A DNA stretch of 64,000 nt, taken from the NCBI RefSeq assembly GCF_910592395.1, contig NC_088320.1, forward strand, positions 1,054,001 through 1,118,000, given 5' to 3'. Shown in pieces: positions 23,806 to 34,438 of this stretch (the first letter of the stretch is position 1; the number at the start of each line of letters is the position of its first letter). A program made the position numbers and the translations under genes. The stretch is from Lineus longissimus (Eukaryota; Nemertea; Pilidiophora; Heteronemertea; Lineidae). The notes beneath the pieces were generated by a model. The model saw nothing but the letters and a program-made list of their open reading frames with translations, was not told the origin of the DNA and did not search any database.

Positions 23806-24786
23806 TTACGCTACAAAAACCTTTACCCTCTGCAAAATGTGATTGTTGCACCTGGGACAAATGTGCACCAACTTTGCACAGTCTTCGCACAAGACCATAT
23901 GTCCACAGTTTAAAAGAACCACGTTGACCTCCTTCTTCCAACATTTTTTGCAGTACAGCTTTTCTTTCAAACTCTTGTTTTCTTCCTTGGCCTTTTTTAC
24001 TGCAGGATCTAAATCCTCGCTTGCACCAGGAGATGCAGCAGGCCCAGTGAGGCTTGCAGCACCTAAAAAAGGATTATGGAGCTGAATACCAAGCATTTCA
24101 GCTGCATTCATTACAGCACGGACCAAATAACCATAATTTGGGAAATCATCTGCCTCTGTCTGGAGTTGTTCCCCAATCACCTGACCAACCAATTCTCTCG
24201 GATAACCCAATGCCATCAACTTTTTCACGTTGTCCATATCTAGCCTGGACCTGATTTCTCTTGGCTCGACACGTCTTATCACTCTCTTCGGCTTTGGATC
24301 AGGGGTAGTGTGTGAACTACCACTGGATGACTGAGCCAATGGTGTTGTACTTTCTGAAGTTCCGTAACGTGGTACTGAATATGCGGCCCGATGCACTTGG
24401 ATACCGATGGTTGGGAGGTCATAAAATTCTAACACCGCCTTAACAAACGCCCAACCTTTGTGAAAATGCAGGAATTGGCAATCTTGTGAAAAACGAGCAT
24501 GTTCAATCCAAGGGTCATCTTGTATGTCCCAAAGTTTGAGAGGAATCCCACAAAAGTAACACTCAGTTCTATCTTCGTCACCCTTGTAGAACATGCCTGC
24601 TTCAACAAGCGCATTCACATCAATTTTGGGTTTCGGCCAAGTCTTATAAGTGTCATGTCTCTCTATCCTGTTGGCGAACTCAGGCCACTTGGCAGCCGCG
24701 GCATTCAACTGTATCCCCTTTTCTCCATTTGATCCAGAAGAGGTCGGCCCGTCTGCTGATCCAGAATAAAGGTCTTCACCGTCCAT
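23806..24786 (-). CDS. Inhibitor of apoptosis protein (BIR-UBA-RING)
   Basis: Single-exon 326-aa IAP family protein, probably an E3 ubiquitin ligase that restrains caspases or immune signalling in the cytosol. One BIR domain (about residues 40-107) has the full zinc pattern C-x2-C-x16-H-x6-C (CYFCGIPLKLW ... WIEHARFSQDC). A UBA domain follows near 180-228 (VKKLMALGYPRELVGQVIG), a short helical linker (KKAKEENKSLKEKL), then a C-terminal RING (CKKCWKKEVNVV, NCGHMVLCEDC, CPRCNNHI). The start ATG at 24786 precedes an acidic leader; the frame ends TAA at 23808-23806. BIRC2/3/XIAP-type proteins usually have more BIRs; single-BIR forms are common in invertebrate expansions. Lack of introns could mean a retrocopy. 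A dead RING fragment of the same family lies at 33.9 kb on the other strand. Confidence 0.88.
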   Translation of the reverse strand: MDGEDLYSGSADGPTSSGSNGEKGIQLNAAAAKWPEFANRIERHDTYKTWPKPKIDVNALVEAGMFYKGDEDRTECYFCGIPLKLWDIQDDPWIEHARFSQDCQFLHFHKGWAFVKAVLEFYDLPTIGIQVHRAAYSVPRYGTSESTTPLAQSSSGSSHTTPDPKPKRVIRRVEPREIRSRLDMDNVKKLMALGYPRELVGQVIGEQLQTEADDFPNYGYLVRAVMNAAEMLGIQLHNPFLGAASLTGPAASPGASEDLDPAVKKAKEENKSLKEKLYCKKCWKKEVNVVLLNCGHMVLCEDCAKLVHICPRCNNHILQRVKVFVA

Positions 24787-26784
24787 CTCTAATCAAATTG
24801 CATCAATGGTCCAATTGGTCGAACCCAATGGACACTTAAACAGTTAAACTTAGCTTTCCTGATTTCTGAAAAAATGGAAAACAATTAATGAATTCGATTC
24901 CAATTCCAATTCAAACAGACTTTCTACATGCATTAAGTACAACACACATAACAATGTACATGAGCAGGCTTTACCAGTTGACATGAAGACAGTTGGTAAA
25001 AACTTGCTGCAAGGTCAACATTTGATAAAACTTTTGAAGAAAATTTTGCCAGACATCATATCATGATTGAATGGTCTTAGTAACAGCTACCCAAAAAGTC
25101 CCAGGGATATATGTGGAAAGTTTTAGTTCTTGTAAAATTGGATGAAATTTGAAGGATCTTCAAAAATTCACAGGGTGTGAGGTCAGGGGACTGTGGTGGC
25201 CATTTAATCTCACGGTTGATCGCACCAAATGCATAGATAGATCTGCTAGTGCTACTTGCTGGAGACTTCAGTCCTCAACCACTCACTCTTTTACCTCAAA
25301 CACACACTGCTTAGCCTAAGGCTTAGCTGCAAGTTGCATTTTGCTGGTCGGAGTCGAGAGAAAATGAGCGACCTTTCCAACATTTGAGGAGTGTGCAATG
25401 GAAACACATGCAAAGGATTGCATGATTTGGAGGCCTAACAAAAGCCCTGCACTGGGAAGACAAGATTTAGGCTATACCAAAACGTCAGTAACTGGTGCAA
25501 GACCAGTTCTGGCTGCCATGGAGATGGTTGATTGAACTGTTTCGTCTTCAGTCATCTGTGACAGTAAATTGGACTTCTTGGTGTAGGCCTAATGAATGGT
25601 GGTTTGTCGAGGACGGTTTCCATTTTCTTGAAACACCCTGTAGAGTACCTGTCGAGACATGCAAATTGCAACGCATTGAAACTTGGCATTGAAACGTGCA
25701 TCCGATGTTTTTTTTATGCGTGCACAACAGAGCAACCCGCAGGTTAAATTTTCTCAAAATTTTGTACATATGATGACATACTGTCCATGTTACCAGATGG
25801 ACAGAGTTTATTTTAGAAAATTTACCAACAACGCACATTTTGGATGTTTTTCTTTTCAATATTTTCTTCTGAGGTAGCCATTTTGAGGTCTCACGACATA
25901 ATACGGGTGACTCAATGTTAGAATGTATTCATGCGCAATGTCCGCCAAGCATGATAGTTCCAAAATGATGCACCTTTGAGGATCACACAGTGAAGGGTTA
26001 TGATGACATTGAGTTTTATGACCTGACCTACTTACACCTGAAAAGTAGGTCACATTGACCTGAGTTTTTGTTTATATGTACAAATGCCCATGTCTACATA
26101 TCAAATTTTAAGAGTCTAGGACTGAATAAATGACGAAACGGCTACCTTTGCTGAAATTTTTGAGTTTCACCTCTGTGACCTTCAAAAGTTGGTCAAATCA
26201 AAAACCCGTACATTATGTCATGCAGTCTTATCAGAAGTATCGACAGTAAAAATTGCATTGTTCTAGCTATGAGCGTTCATGAGATATTGACAAAATAAGT
26301 TTTTCAAAGATGGCCGACTGGAACCCATAAAGAAGGTCAAATGGCGATGATTTCTTTTGAGTCAAGCCATGTTGTCACAAGACATCCTCACACCAAGTTT
26401 CAACTTTCTAGACCCAATAGTGAGCAAATGTCCCCGTATTGTTGACGGACGACGGAAAAGACGTGATGAGATAAGCTCACCCATCAGTGAACTAAATGCC
26501 AGTGTTGATTCAGCGACATGTTATTAGGAGTTTCAATGAAATGGCCAGGGCCATTTTGCTCACCTCATGTGGAGGAAAGATGGATGAAGAGTATGGTATT
26601 GTGTCATGTAGTGTTAGGTTTGATGTAGGTCCAACCAATTACAATTTCCCCAAAATGGCCAATTTACAGTACATTTGACCTCGGTCTATACTTAGGAGGT
26701 ATGACGACACGCAACCCCCACAAGATGCATCCTTGATCTACAGATAGTTCCTCACGGCGGTTCCACTATGGCTGCAGACTACTG
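24787..26784. other. Upstream of IAP; repeat-derived DNA
   Basis: The first few hundred bases are the likely 5' flank of the IAP gene. From about 25.1 kb come the transposase remnant and moderately AT-rich sequence with no open gene. No promoter motif was recognised with confidence. Confidence 0.4.
25159..25720 (-). pseudogene. Decayed DDE (mariner-type) transposase remnant
   Basis: The minus-strand reading at 25159-25203 is WPPQSPDLTPCEF, very like the conserved block before the last catalytic residue in mariner-like DDE transposases. Upstream, to about 25720, frames with many stops hold weak helix-turn-helix-like segments (for example TEDETVQSTISMAARTG). Multiple stops and shifts mean it is dead. 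Family assignment rests mainly on the one motif. Confidence 0.45.
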
Positions 26785-28240
26785 TCATGCAGGTAGTTCT
26801 CTCGGCCAGCCATTCAGAACGTACAAGAACACACGTGACATAACCGGATCTTTCCGGGTTTCTTCAGCTATGTCCCTCGCAGCAACTAGCAGCTCATCTG
26901 CCAGACTGAAATAATTCACCTGTCTCTCAACAGCTACACGTGCACCATCCACCGGAAACCTAGACAGCATGTCCGCATTTGCATTCTTGGCTGATCTGCG
27001 GTAGTGAATGGTGTAATTGTACGCCATCAAAATCAACGTAAGTGCAACGCGGCAAGTGTTGGCACACCCGTGTGTGGCCCAAAGATCTTGGTCAGTGGCT
27101 CATGATCAGTGTAGAGTTCGAACTTCCGTCCGTAGAGATACTTACGGAACTTGGTCACACCATACACGATTCCGAGCGCCTTCTTCTCAATCTGCGCGTA
27201 ATTCTTCTCACTGTCGGATAGAGAACGTGATGCAAACGCAATAGGTCTCTCAGACCCATCACTCATCATGTGCGAGATCACAGCACCCACGCCATAGGGC
27301 GAGGCATCCGTTGCTAAGATCAAGTCCTTCTTTGGATCGTAATGCACCAATACGCGATCACTGGTCAGTTCTTTCTTCACCTGCTCTAACGCTTTATTAC
27401 AGTCCTCGGTCCACTCCCAAAGTACATCGCTACGGAGTAGATCATACAATGGCGAGAACGTACATGTAGTTGACAAGTTTGGCAAGTAGGCCCCAGAGTA
27501 GCCCACAATGCCCAGGAATGTACGCAATTCTGCGACGTTGGTTGGCGTTTTCGCTTTCAGAAAAGCATCAACTTTCTCCGGCACACACGCGCGACCCTCA
27601 GCATTAACACGATGACCGAAATAGACAACTTCCGGTACGCGGAACCTACATTTAGGTTGCTTGGCCACGATGTGGTACTTGTTCAACCGCTCCAAGACAG
27701 TCTCCAAACGACTCAGACACTCATCACGCTTCGTTCCCGTCAGAATGTCATCCAAAATACACCCAACCCCGGGTATATTGACCAACACACGATCCATGAC
27801 AGACTGGAAAATAGATGGCGCTGTTTTACCCCGAAAGGCAGTCTCTGGAATTGGTGAAGACCCTGATGAGTATTTATCGTACACAGCGGCTTCGACGCCT
27901 CAGTGAGCTCCAATTGTTGGTATGCCTGGGTTAAATCTAACTTAGTGAACGCCTCGCTACCAGTCAGCGTAGAGAACAAGTCATCTGTCGTAGGCAATGG
28001 ATATATATTGTCCTCCAACGATTTATTGATTGTCACCTTAAAGTCACCACAAATTCGCAGTTAACCCGATGCCTTTGGAACAACCACGATTGGAGAAGCC
28101 CACTCGCTGTTTTCAACCTTTTTTAAAAATTCCCACCTCTGCCAACCTGTCGAGTTCAAGACAAACTCTAGACTTGATGGAATATGGGACTGGCCTAGCC
28201 TTACAAAAGATCGGCGTTGCGCCCTCTTTCAGCTTCAAGT
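26785..28240 (-). pseudogene. pol: Reverse transcriptase-RNase H segment of pol
   Basis: RT blocks are visible as ENSEWASPIVVVPKASG, followed by an in-frame stop near 28.06 kb, then FTKLDLTQAYQQLEL and LPFGVK, then a frameshift near 27.83 kb and SIFQSVMDRVL. The catalytic YxDD box reads CILDDIL. The RNase H region follows (LILATDASPYGVGAVIS, FELYTDHEPLTKIFG) and a final NANADMLSRFP after another shift. Nothing like integrase follows. Confidence 0.8.
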
Positions 28241-28801
28241 CTACCTTGAACCCACTAATAGTACCTGTTTGCCCACTATAAATACAGAAGGGTAACGCTG
28301 AATGAGCTTATCAACCTCGGGGTCATCACTGAATACACCAAAGATTTGCTTCCAATCAAGCTTGATGACCTTGAGCCAATTTCGGCCCAATGGCGACACT
28401 TTTTCACCCTTTGCTACTACCAGGGGTAACTCAGCTTTTTGCCCCTTATAAACAACAGGCACACGAATTTCTCCGACCAAAGGGATCTGATCTCCTGAAT
28501 AACTTTTTAAAGGAATTTCACTTTCCTGAATAGGCACCGATGCGAATTGCATGCGAATTTCATGCGATATTACGGATACCGCTGCGGCGGTGTCCACGAC
28601 AAAGGACACTGATTTATCGCACACCTGCACATCAACCTTAATCTCAGATCTTTCCGTGGAAGAATGAACAGCATACAACGCTTCCGAATCTGAATCTGAA
28701 TCCTGTGTTTCTACATAATACGATCGTTGTTTCCTTTGCGTTCCTTTAGCGCCACCTTTTGGAGCTGATTGCTCCTCCTTGGTTCCTTTTTTTATTGACA
28801 A
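28241..28801 (-). pseudogene. pol: Retroviral-type aspartic protease segment of pol
   Basis: The reading VSFVVDTAAAVSVIS is the aspartic protease active-site region, but the usual Asp-Thr-Gly triplet reads DTA. The later hydrophobic segment LGRNWLKV matches the family. It sits between gag and RT as expected. Confidence 0.65.
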
Positions 28802-29516
28802 ACCTTTTCGAAGTGATTAGCTTTCCCGCATTTACGACACTCGACTGCCAATCTGGATCACGTCCAAAGTGACCTTGACGACCACACCGAAAACAACTGC
28901 CACCCTTAGCACCGCCTTTTTGAAATCGACTTTTGTCCTTTTTCACACCTTTGCCTACTTTTGTGACACGATTCACACTTTCGGATTTTTCCTGCTTCCC
29001 ACCAGAACCCATTGACTCTAGCTGATACTCGACAGGCACGTGAGGTTTGCAATAGTCTCTCCAGCGTCTATCCTCCTTTTCTAATAATTTTCTCCTCAGC
29101 TTATTTGACAGGCATTTTTCGATAATTTTATCTCTTATGTCCACCTCCTCATTATCAAAACTGCAGTACCTGGCCTGCTTTTTTTGTCTCGCAACGAATT
29201 TATCCACCGTCTCAACGTACTTTTGGGCCATAGCCCTGAACATATGCCGTTCGTAGGGTTCGTTGACCTTCCCCACGAAGTGGCGGTTCAGTGTACGCAT
29301 TGCCTTTACATAGGCATTTGCACGGTCCGGAATGGGGTTGCCGTCAGCGTCAACTTCAATCGTGGGGGGGGGGGGGGGGGGGGGGCCCAGGGTCGGCCAA
29401 TGTTTCAAAGAGTTCCTGGACCACTGGGCCAGCGCAGTGCAGGAGTAAGGCCTTTTTCTGTGGGTCCTCAACGACGGCCTTGGCCTCGACAAAATATTAT
29501 AAAAGATTTCCGCCAT
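28746..29516 (-). pseudogene. gag: gag of the gypsy element (frameshifted)
   Basis: A Gag-like ORF with an RxxF-rich helical region (YERHMFRAMAQKYVETVDKF) ends in a CCHC zinc knuckle CFRCGRQGHFGRD. A one-base shift follows; in another frame a second knuckle, CRKCGKANHFEKVC, is found near 28805-28850. A run of 22 G (29364-29385 on the plus strand) codes for a proline tract inside it and may be a slippage site. Confidence 0.7.
29364..29385 (+). repeat. Homopolymer run of 22 G
   Basis: Uninterrupted G run on the plus strand inside the dead gag region. Similar runs occur at 31252-31273 (22 G), 38770-38786 (17 G), 41010-41021 (12 G) and as 12 C at 21145-21156. Exact lengths may be sequencing-sensitive. 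Confidence 0.9.
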
Positions 29517-30652
29517 CTTTCCCAGCGGGGACAGACGGCCGCGACATTTCCTGCCAAATCAAACCTTTCGACGGCTAATAACTCGCCTGAAGACAACGCC
29601 ATGGCTCGTTCTCACTCAGTGACAGTTCGCCTTCCTCGTCGCCAATGTCATGTACCACTCAACAGATATCTTCTGGGTATAATAACGTATTTATTTGACT
29701 ATACTCGGGTTTACAAACTGGCTCTTAGCGCCATGCTCACTGACTCATTACGAAATTGTGCACAACATTATCCGCGACTATCATGACGGTATACTGGGTG
29801 TGTCATATAAATGCCATAAAACACCACACTATGGTAATGGTAATTGTTTCCTATCTGTTTATATCTTAGGGCTTATTTTTGAAAACTTTATGGAGTGTGC
29901 GTGCGGGTCCAAAAATTAGCAAGCGATGCCTTCCAGTGGCTAAATAAAAACAAGAAACTGACAAACTGCTGAGTCAAGTAAAAATCGCGCGCTAAAATAA
30001 AATAACCGCTCCAGGTAGGTCGTCCAGTGTGAACTCTGGCTAAAGTACCTGGAGACAAGGTACCTAGTGTTGATTATCTCTGTCGACTTCGTTCGCCTGT
30101 GGCCCCTCAGCGCTGCACTCACTGAGACATGCGAGACGAAATGGGGATTCCCATAACCTCATTCGTATGAATAAATTAACATGAAAAGTCAAGGACTTAG
30201 TGCGCCCCCCTTTAGGTCGGGGGAGCGTAACGTTTTAACCGAGTACAATGGAGGGGACCCCCCCCCTCCCAACCCCCCATGTTGGGACCATCCATAGTTC
30301 CTTCCGACACATTTTTGTTTTGGTAATACATTGAACATTGTCCTTAGTGAGTGTAAGCCACTGTTATATATAATTCGGGGGGACATCCCCCATTTTGGCC
30401 TTGCGGCCAGGCATATTGTTCACCATTCCTTCCCTCCAGTTTTTAAAAGTAGTTCATATTTGTTTGTTCCAATCATGGCAAATTGGTTCAATGATGCTAA
30501 AGAGAGACAGGATAGTTACTCCCTTCACAGACCGTAGTTTGTTCGTTGTCCGCTAGGTTGCAGAAATTCGGTCATTCATGGAACTCAAGCCAATTTGCTC
30601 GCGCAATCGGCGTTTGGATTTTGATTATGATGTTGCTTGTGAAACGCTACTG
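29517..30652. other. Repeat-rich intergenic DNA
   Basis: 5' flank of the gypsy remnant, where an LTR would be expected but was not identified. Segments near 29.99 and 30.15 kb (cgcgcgctaaaa and tcattcgtatgaataaat) recur with changes near 32.06 and 32.15 kb, so a dispersed repeat is present twice. Confidence 0.45.
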
Positions 30653-31153
30653 AATACGACAATCAAGATGTACAGACCGGGGGAGCTGGCAGTACGTACC
30701 CATAAGTCTTTGCGGTAGTCTCGCGCGTACCGGATATAACCTATCAAGCGTTCTCCTTCAGAGAAATACTGCGTTGCGCTCAACTGCCAATTATGCATTA
30801 GTCTGGTGGACACGAGGTTGGCCTTAAACTTGCTTGAAATCGAAAATTTGGACAACACACGTGTACTACAGCGCAAACGGCAGCATTCTGACATATAGAA
30901 ACATGTGGTCTGATTCTATTTTTACTTGTCATTAAGTGATCACGCGTCCAACCTCGTATGCAGGGTAATGTGGCTTTCTCATTGGTCGAACGTTAATTTT
31001 GTTCACAGCCTTATAAGGCACTTGAGCGCAACGCAGTATTTCTCTGAAGGAGAAAAGCTTGATGGGTTATATCCGGTACGCGCGAGACTACCGCAAAGAC
31101 TTATGGGTACGTACTGCCAGCTCCCCCGGTCTGTACATCTTGATTGTAGTATA
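30653..31153. mobile_element. Inverted repeat with about 131-bp arms
   Basis: Arm 30653-30783 and arm 31022-31153 are near-identical inverted copies (for example gaccgggggagctggcag against its complement), separated by about 240 bp. No coding capacity is visible. It looks like a foldback or long-TIR non-autonomous DNA element. Confidence 0.75.
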
Positions 31154-31943
31154 CCATTGATTTTTCTAGTTATGTTGGTTTTTTATCGGGGGTGGTTCAA
31201 AAATAAGGAAAATATTTCCCCAGGTGTATAGCTTAAGCGCCCCGTCCTAACGGGGGGGGGGGGGGGGGGGGGGCGTAGTATGAATAAAATTAATGAATAA
31301 ATAGTAAGTAAATATGACGCCCCTGGGAGTGGTCTCTGCTGTCCCTGCCTATCAGCGCATTTAATTTTGAAGACATTTTGACGTTTCAGAAAACATTTCA
31401 TATGAGTTAACTTACGTGGTATACAATAATGGTATTCGCTTCGACTGCAAGTGCAATGATATTGATATCAGATACACTATACAGGCTGTCGACGATCGAT
31501 AGCTCCACAGTCCACGACCGACTCAGGACACCACCGCCTATAATTGCAAGGGTCCATCCCGGGGGATCCCGTAGGAGGCCTATATGTGTCGAGCATTGGG
31601 GGCTTTCATCAGAGGTCGTCTGTTGGAATTATATATTGTCCATTGGGATAAGTTTTTGAATTAGAAAGCAAAACGGACGTCCCAGCTGTGGTAAACTGTA
31701 AAACGAAACCAGCAGTTTAATGAGTAAAACACCATTTTCTCTAGAATGGGCGATAACCAGGGAGTTGCATTTTTATAAATCATCTATAAAATAATAAGAA
31801 TTTTTGGAATATAGTTGAACATTCAACACGACCGATCGGAATGAACTTCATTTTTCGTTTTACTGGGCATGTACATGTATACATTTTTGTCTGTAGACAT
31901 GCACATACTTCAGGCTGGCGGCAGGCGATTTATTTTTTCACAC

Positions 31944-32220
31944 CAGGTGCGGCCATTTTGTTTTCCATATATAGCATAATTTATGCAGCATCGTCATTGC
32001 ATGCAGAATGTACGTTTTTCGAGAAAAAAATTGGGATCCTTGCGAGAGCTAAGCGAACTAATTATCGCGCGCTAAAACAAAAGGTAGGTCATTCAGTGCG
32101 GTGACCGGCGCGCGAACTCAATGGGGATTTCCAAAACCAAAAACGTCAATTCATTCGTATCAATAAATGAATAAATTATGACGCGTTTGCCATATATGGA
32201 AAACAAAATGGCCGCACCTG
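31944..32220. mobile_element. Inverted-repeat element, about 277 bp
   Basis: A perfect 29-bp arm at 31944-31972 (starts caggtgcggccattttg) is the complement of 32192-32220. The arms continue with weaker pairing inward. The inside contains one copy of the dispersed cgcgcgctaaaa / tcattcgtat repeat. Confidence 0.65.
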
Positions 32221-32613
32221 ACAAATGGGTTTTCCCAATGGAATTCCCCTTCGAAATTCGGTTAGAGAATTAGAATTTCAAGACTCAACCAATAATGAGT
32301 CTGCTTACAGACCTACGAAAGCCCAGAAAGGCTCATTCAATATTCAAAATTCAAAATTCGAAATATCCAACAACTATTGATGTTTGAATTTTGAACTATG
32401 GTCTTCTTTGACTTCAAAATTAAAAAATTTCAAATATTGAATAGCATTCCGCGACGTTACAATTTATAATTCATTAATTCAATTTATTGCACAACTACCA
32501 AAGGATAAGACAGTATGGCAGTACATATATACAAATACAACACATTCAAAAATATTTTTAAAAGAAAGTTACATGTATATGGTAATTAAAATAAGACCAC
32601 AATGACTTATTAA

Positions 32614-32961
32614 TTAGTGCCCCTGAAGAGCTGTTTGTCTTTCTTCAAAGGCTTTTGAGATAAAAATAGCGGTATCTAAAATAATCTTACTGTCATTACT
32701 ACTTATAATAGAAATAAAATCCAGATTTGAAAATAATTGACTACATTTATAAAAATTTATACTTGTGAGATACTCGTCTCTTAATTTATTGTTAGAGGGA
32801 CATCGTGCAAAAAAGTGAAACTCGTCCTCGACAACGTTACACCCAAAAGGACAGAGACGCTTTTCAAACTGAGTACCAAAGTGTCTACCTTTTTCGCTCA
32901 CAAGGTCATTTGAATAAGATATTGATGACGTTTTAGTCACGTGACAGTCGGACATCGACAC
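32614..32961 (-). pseudogene. LINE reverse transcriptase C-terminal fragment
   Basis: The frame contains RLCPFGCNVVEDEFHFFARC, the Cys-x-x-x-Cys ... His ... Cys arrangement typical of the C-terminal end of many LINE ORF2 proteins, followed by RDEYL. Only the 3' end is left, as expected from 5' truncation. The upstream decayed frame (RFNLAHVRVLEILHNC) is in keeping with this. Confidence 0.6.
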
Positions 32962-33236
32962 TTATTCCTACGAATTTGAGCTTATTTCAAAGTCAATTAT
33001 CTTTGACCCTGCATTGTTTTTAGCGTGAATGATACCATAGAGTCAGAGAGAGAAATATTCAGAACAATTATGTAGTATTTCCAACACTCGGACATGTGCC
33101 AGATTGAATCTAACTGCCCTAGTTAGAAAGCCTGAATCCATTACGAAACCGCATGTTTGTCCGACATTGCCTGTAATTCAGCGATGGGGAAAAAGAGGGC
33201 AGCAGCTGCAGTGACCTCATTATCGCGGAATGCTAT

Positions 33237-33521
33237 TTACCTAAATTCACCATCTTTTATAAAAAAACACAAATAACTTTTCACCACTGAAGTGTGAGAC
33301 AAGACCACCATTGATTTGTTAAGCCTTTTAGCAGTTAAATTGTAAATGTTTGACCGCGAAGCATCAAATACTGCGTGGGGTTGTGAATCTGAAATTTTGA
33401 TATGATATTCCGGACAGTCGGGCAAGTAAAATGGTGAAAAGTAAACTGGTAGTTGACCGTGGAAGTTTTTTGATAATCGACAAATTGGACTGACATTGAT
33501 ATTTCCACTCTTTTCAGCCAA
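33237..33521 (-). other. Unrecognised 94-codon open frame
   Basis: Reads with normal residue mix (for example YFSPFYLPDCPEYHI) but matches no family I recognise. It lies upstream of the LINE fragment on the same strand and may be a decayed part of that or another element. Confidence 0.2.
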
Positions 33522-33901
33522 CCATCAATGGCATGATCTAGGGGTCACTACGCACGCATATGCTATGAACGGACGTCTATTATGTTTTTAAAATACTTTT
33601 TCTTTATTTCTTACCACCATTCAATATTTGTTAAAATTTCAATTTTGAAGTCCAAGAAGAGCATAGTTTAAAAATTCAAAGTTCAACATTTGCCGAATTT
33701 TGAGTTTTGAAGTAAAAATAGCATAGTTCCAAATTCAGAGTTCAATTTGTTGAATTTTTAATGTTCCGTTGCATACATCCAGTAACAGTGCTGATCCAAA
33801 TTCAGACCAACCAAGTCCAATACAGGAAGTTTGTGAAATTCATGGGTCTCACACTGTATCTAGGCCGGGTCCATACAACCAACAATCAGAAAAAAGATCA
33901 C

Positions 33902-34048
33902 AAAGAAAAACAACTTGAAATGTGAGAATTTATTCTGCACATGTTGCAGGAAAAGAGAAGTCAATGTTACGTATATTCTCAAAGACTGGGGGCATATTGT
34001 GATGTGTGTCGATTGTGCAAAGGGGGTGCATACTTGCAAATATTGAGA
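33902..34048 (+). pseudogene. IAP RING-domain pseudogene fragment
   Basis: The plus strand reads NNLKCENLFCTCCRKREVNV, then KDWGHIVMCVDCAKGVHTCKY followed by a TGA. This aligns with the RING of the IAP at 23.8 kb (KLYCKKCWKKEVNVV ... NCGHMVLCEDCAKLVHICPRC). The Cys of the CGH triplet is Trp, and the stop stands where the last Cys pair should be. No BIR or UBA was found upstream, so it is a dead 3' fragment of an IAP paralogue. Confidence 0.65.
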
Positions 34049-34438
34049 AGATCTTAGGCAGGTCACTTTCTAAAATCTTCAAAAGTATCATTCTGTAGCC
34101 CTACAAGCTACAAATAACCTTACTTGGACTAAAAGTGTGACATTACTTCAAGTTCCCTTCCCTTTGTAAGTTCATATACAAACACCAACTGATCACTCAA
34201 TACCACATCACTTAGTTACAGGAGAAAGACACCCTATACCAAACCATTGTGGGTGTTGTTGTGGCATACGCCATTGATGGTAGTTATGTTGCCATGAAAG
34301 TGCCCAGTACTTCATCACTTGCACTTCAATGCAATTTTGTTTGAATGATCGACCAATGTAACTCATTGAGCAAAACAAAAAGAGAAAGTACAATACGTAC
34401 AGGAGTATCACCTTAAAGCCTTAGATATGTATTTTACA

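Larger units (their letters stand above)
26785..29516 (-). mobile_element. Ty3/gypsy LTR retrotransposon remnant
   Basis: Gag, protease, reverse transcriptase and RNase H pieces lie in the usual order on the minus strand. Several frameshifts and at least one in-frame stop interrupt pol. No integrase zinc finger or core is present after RNase H, and I could not find a matching pair of LTRs. The element is therefore a truncated, dead copy. Confidence 0.85.
32384..33680. mobile_element. About 1.3-kb segment bounded by AT-rich inverted repeats
   Basis: 32384-32445 and 33617-33680 are imperfect inverted copies; both carry cttcaaaatt and a caatatttg-type end. The bounded segment holds the LINE fragment at 32614-32961 and a 94-codon open frame at 33237-33521. 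It may be one element or a LINE piece caught between copies of another repeat. Confidence 0.5.

Noticed and set aside
23408-23944. 178-codon minus-strand frame overlapping the IAP end
   Set aside because: It overlaps the RING in another frame and then runs through the hairpin block; no domain or start context.
24429-24614. Small frames within the IAP coding region
   Set aside because: Shadow frames of a well-supported BIR-UBA-RING protein.
29184-29786. 200-codon plus-strand frame over the gypsy gag
   Set aside because: It is antisense to gag and contains the poly-Gly from the 22-G run.
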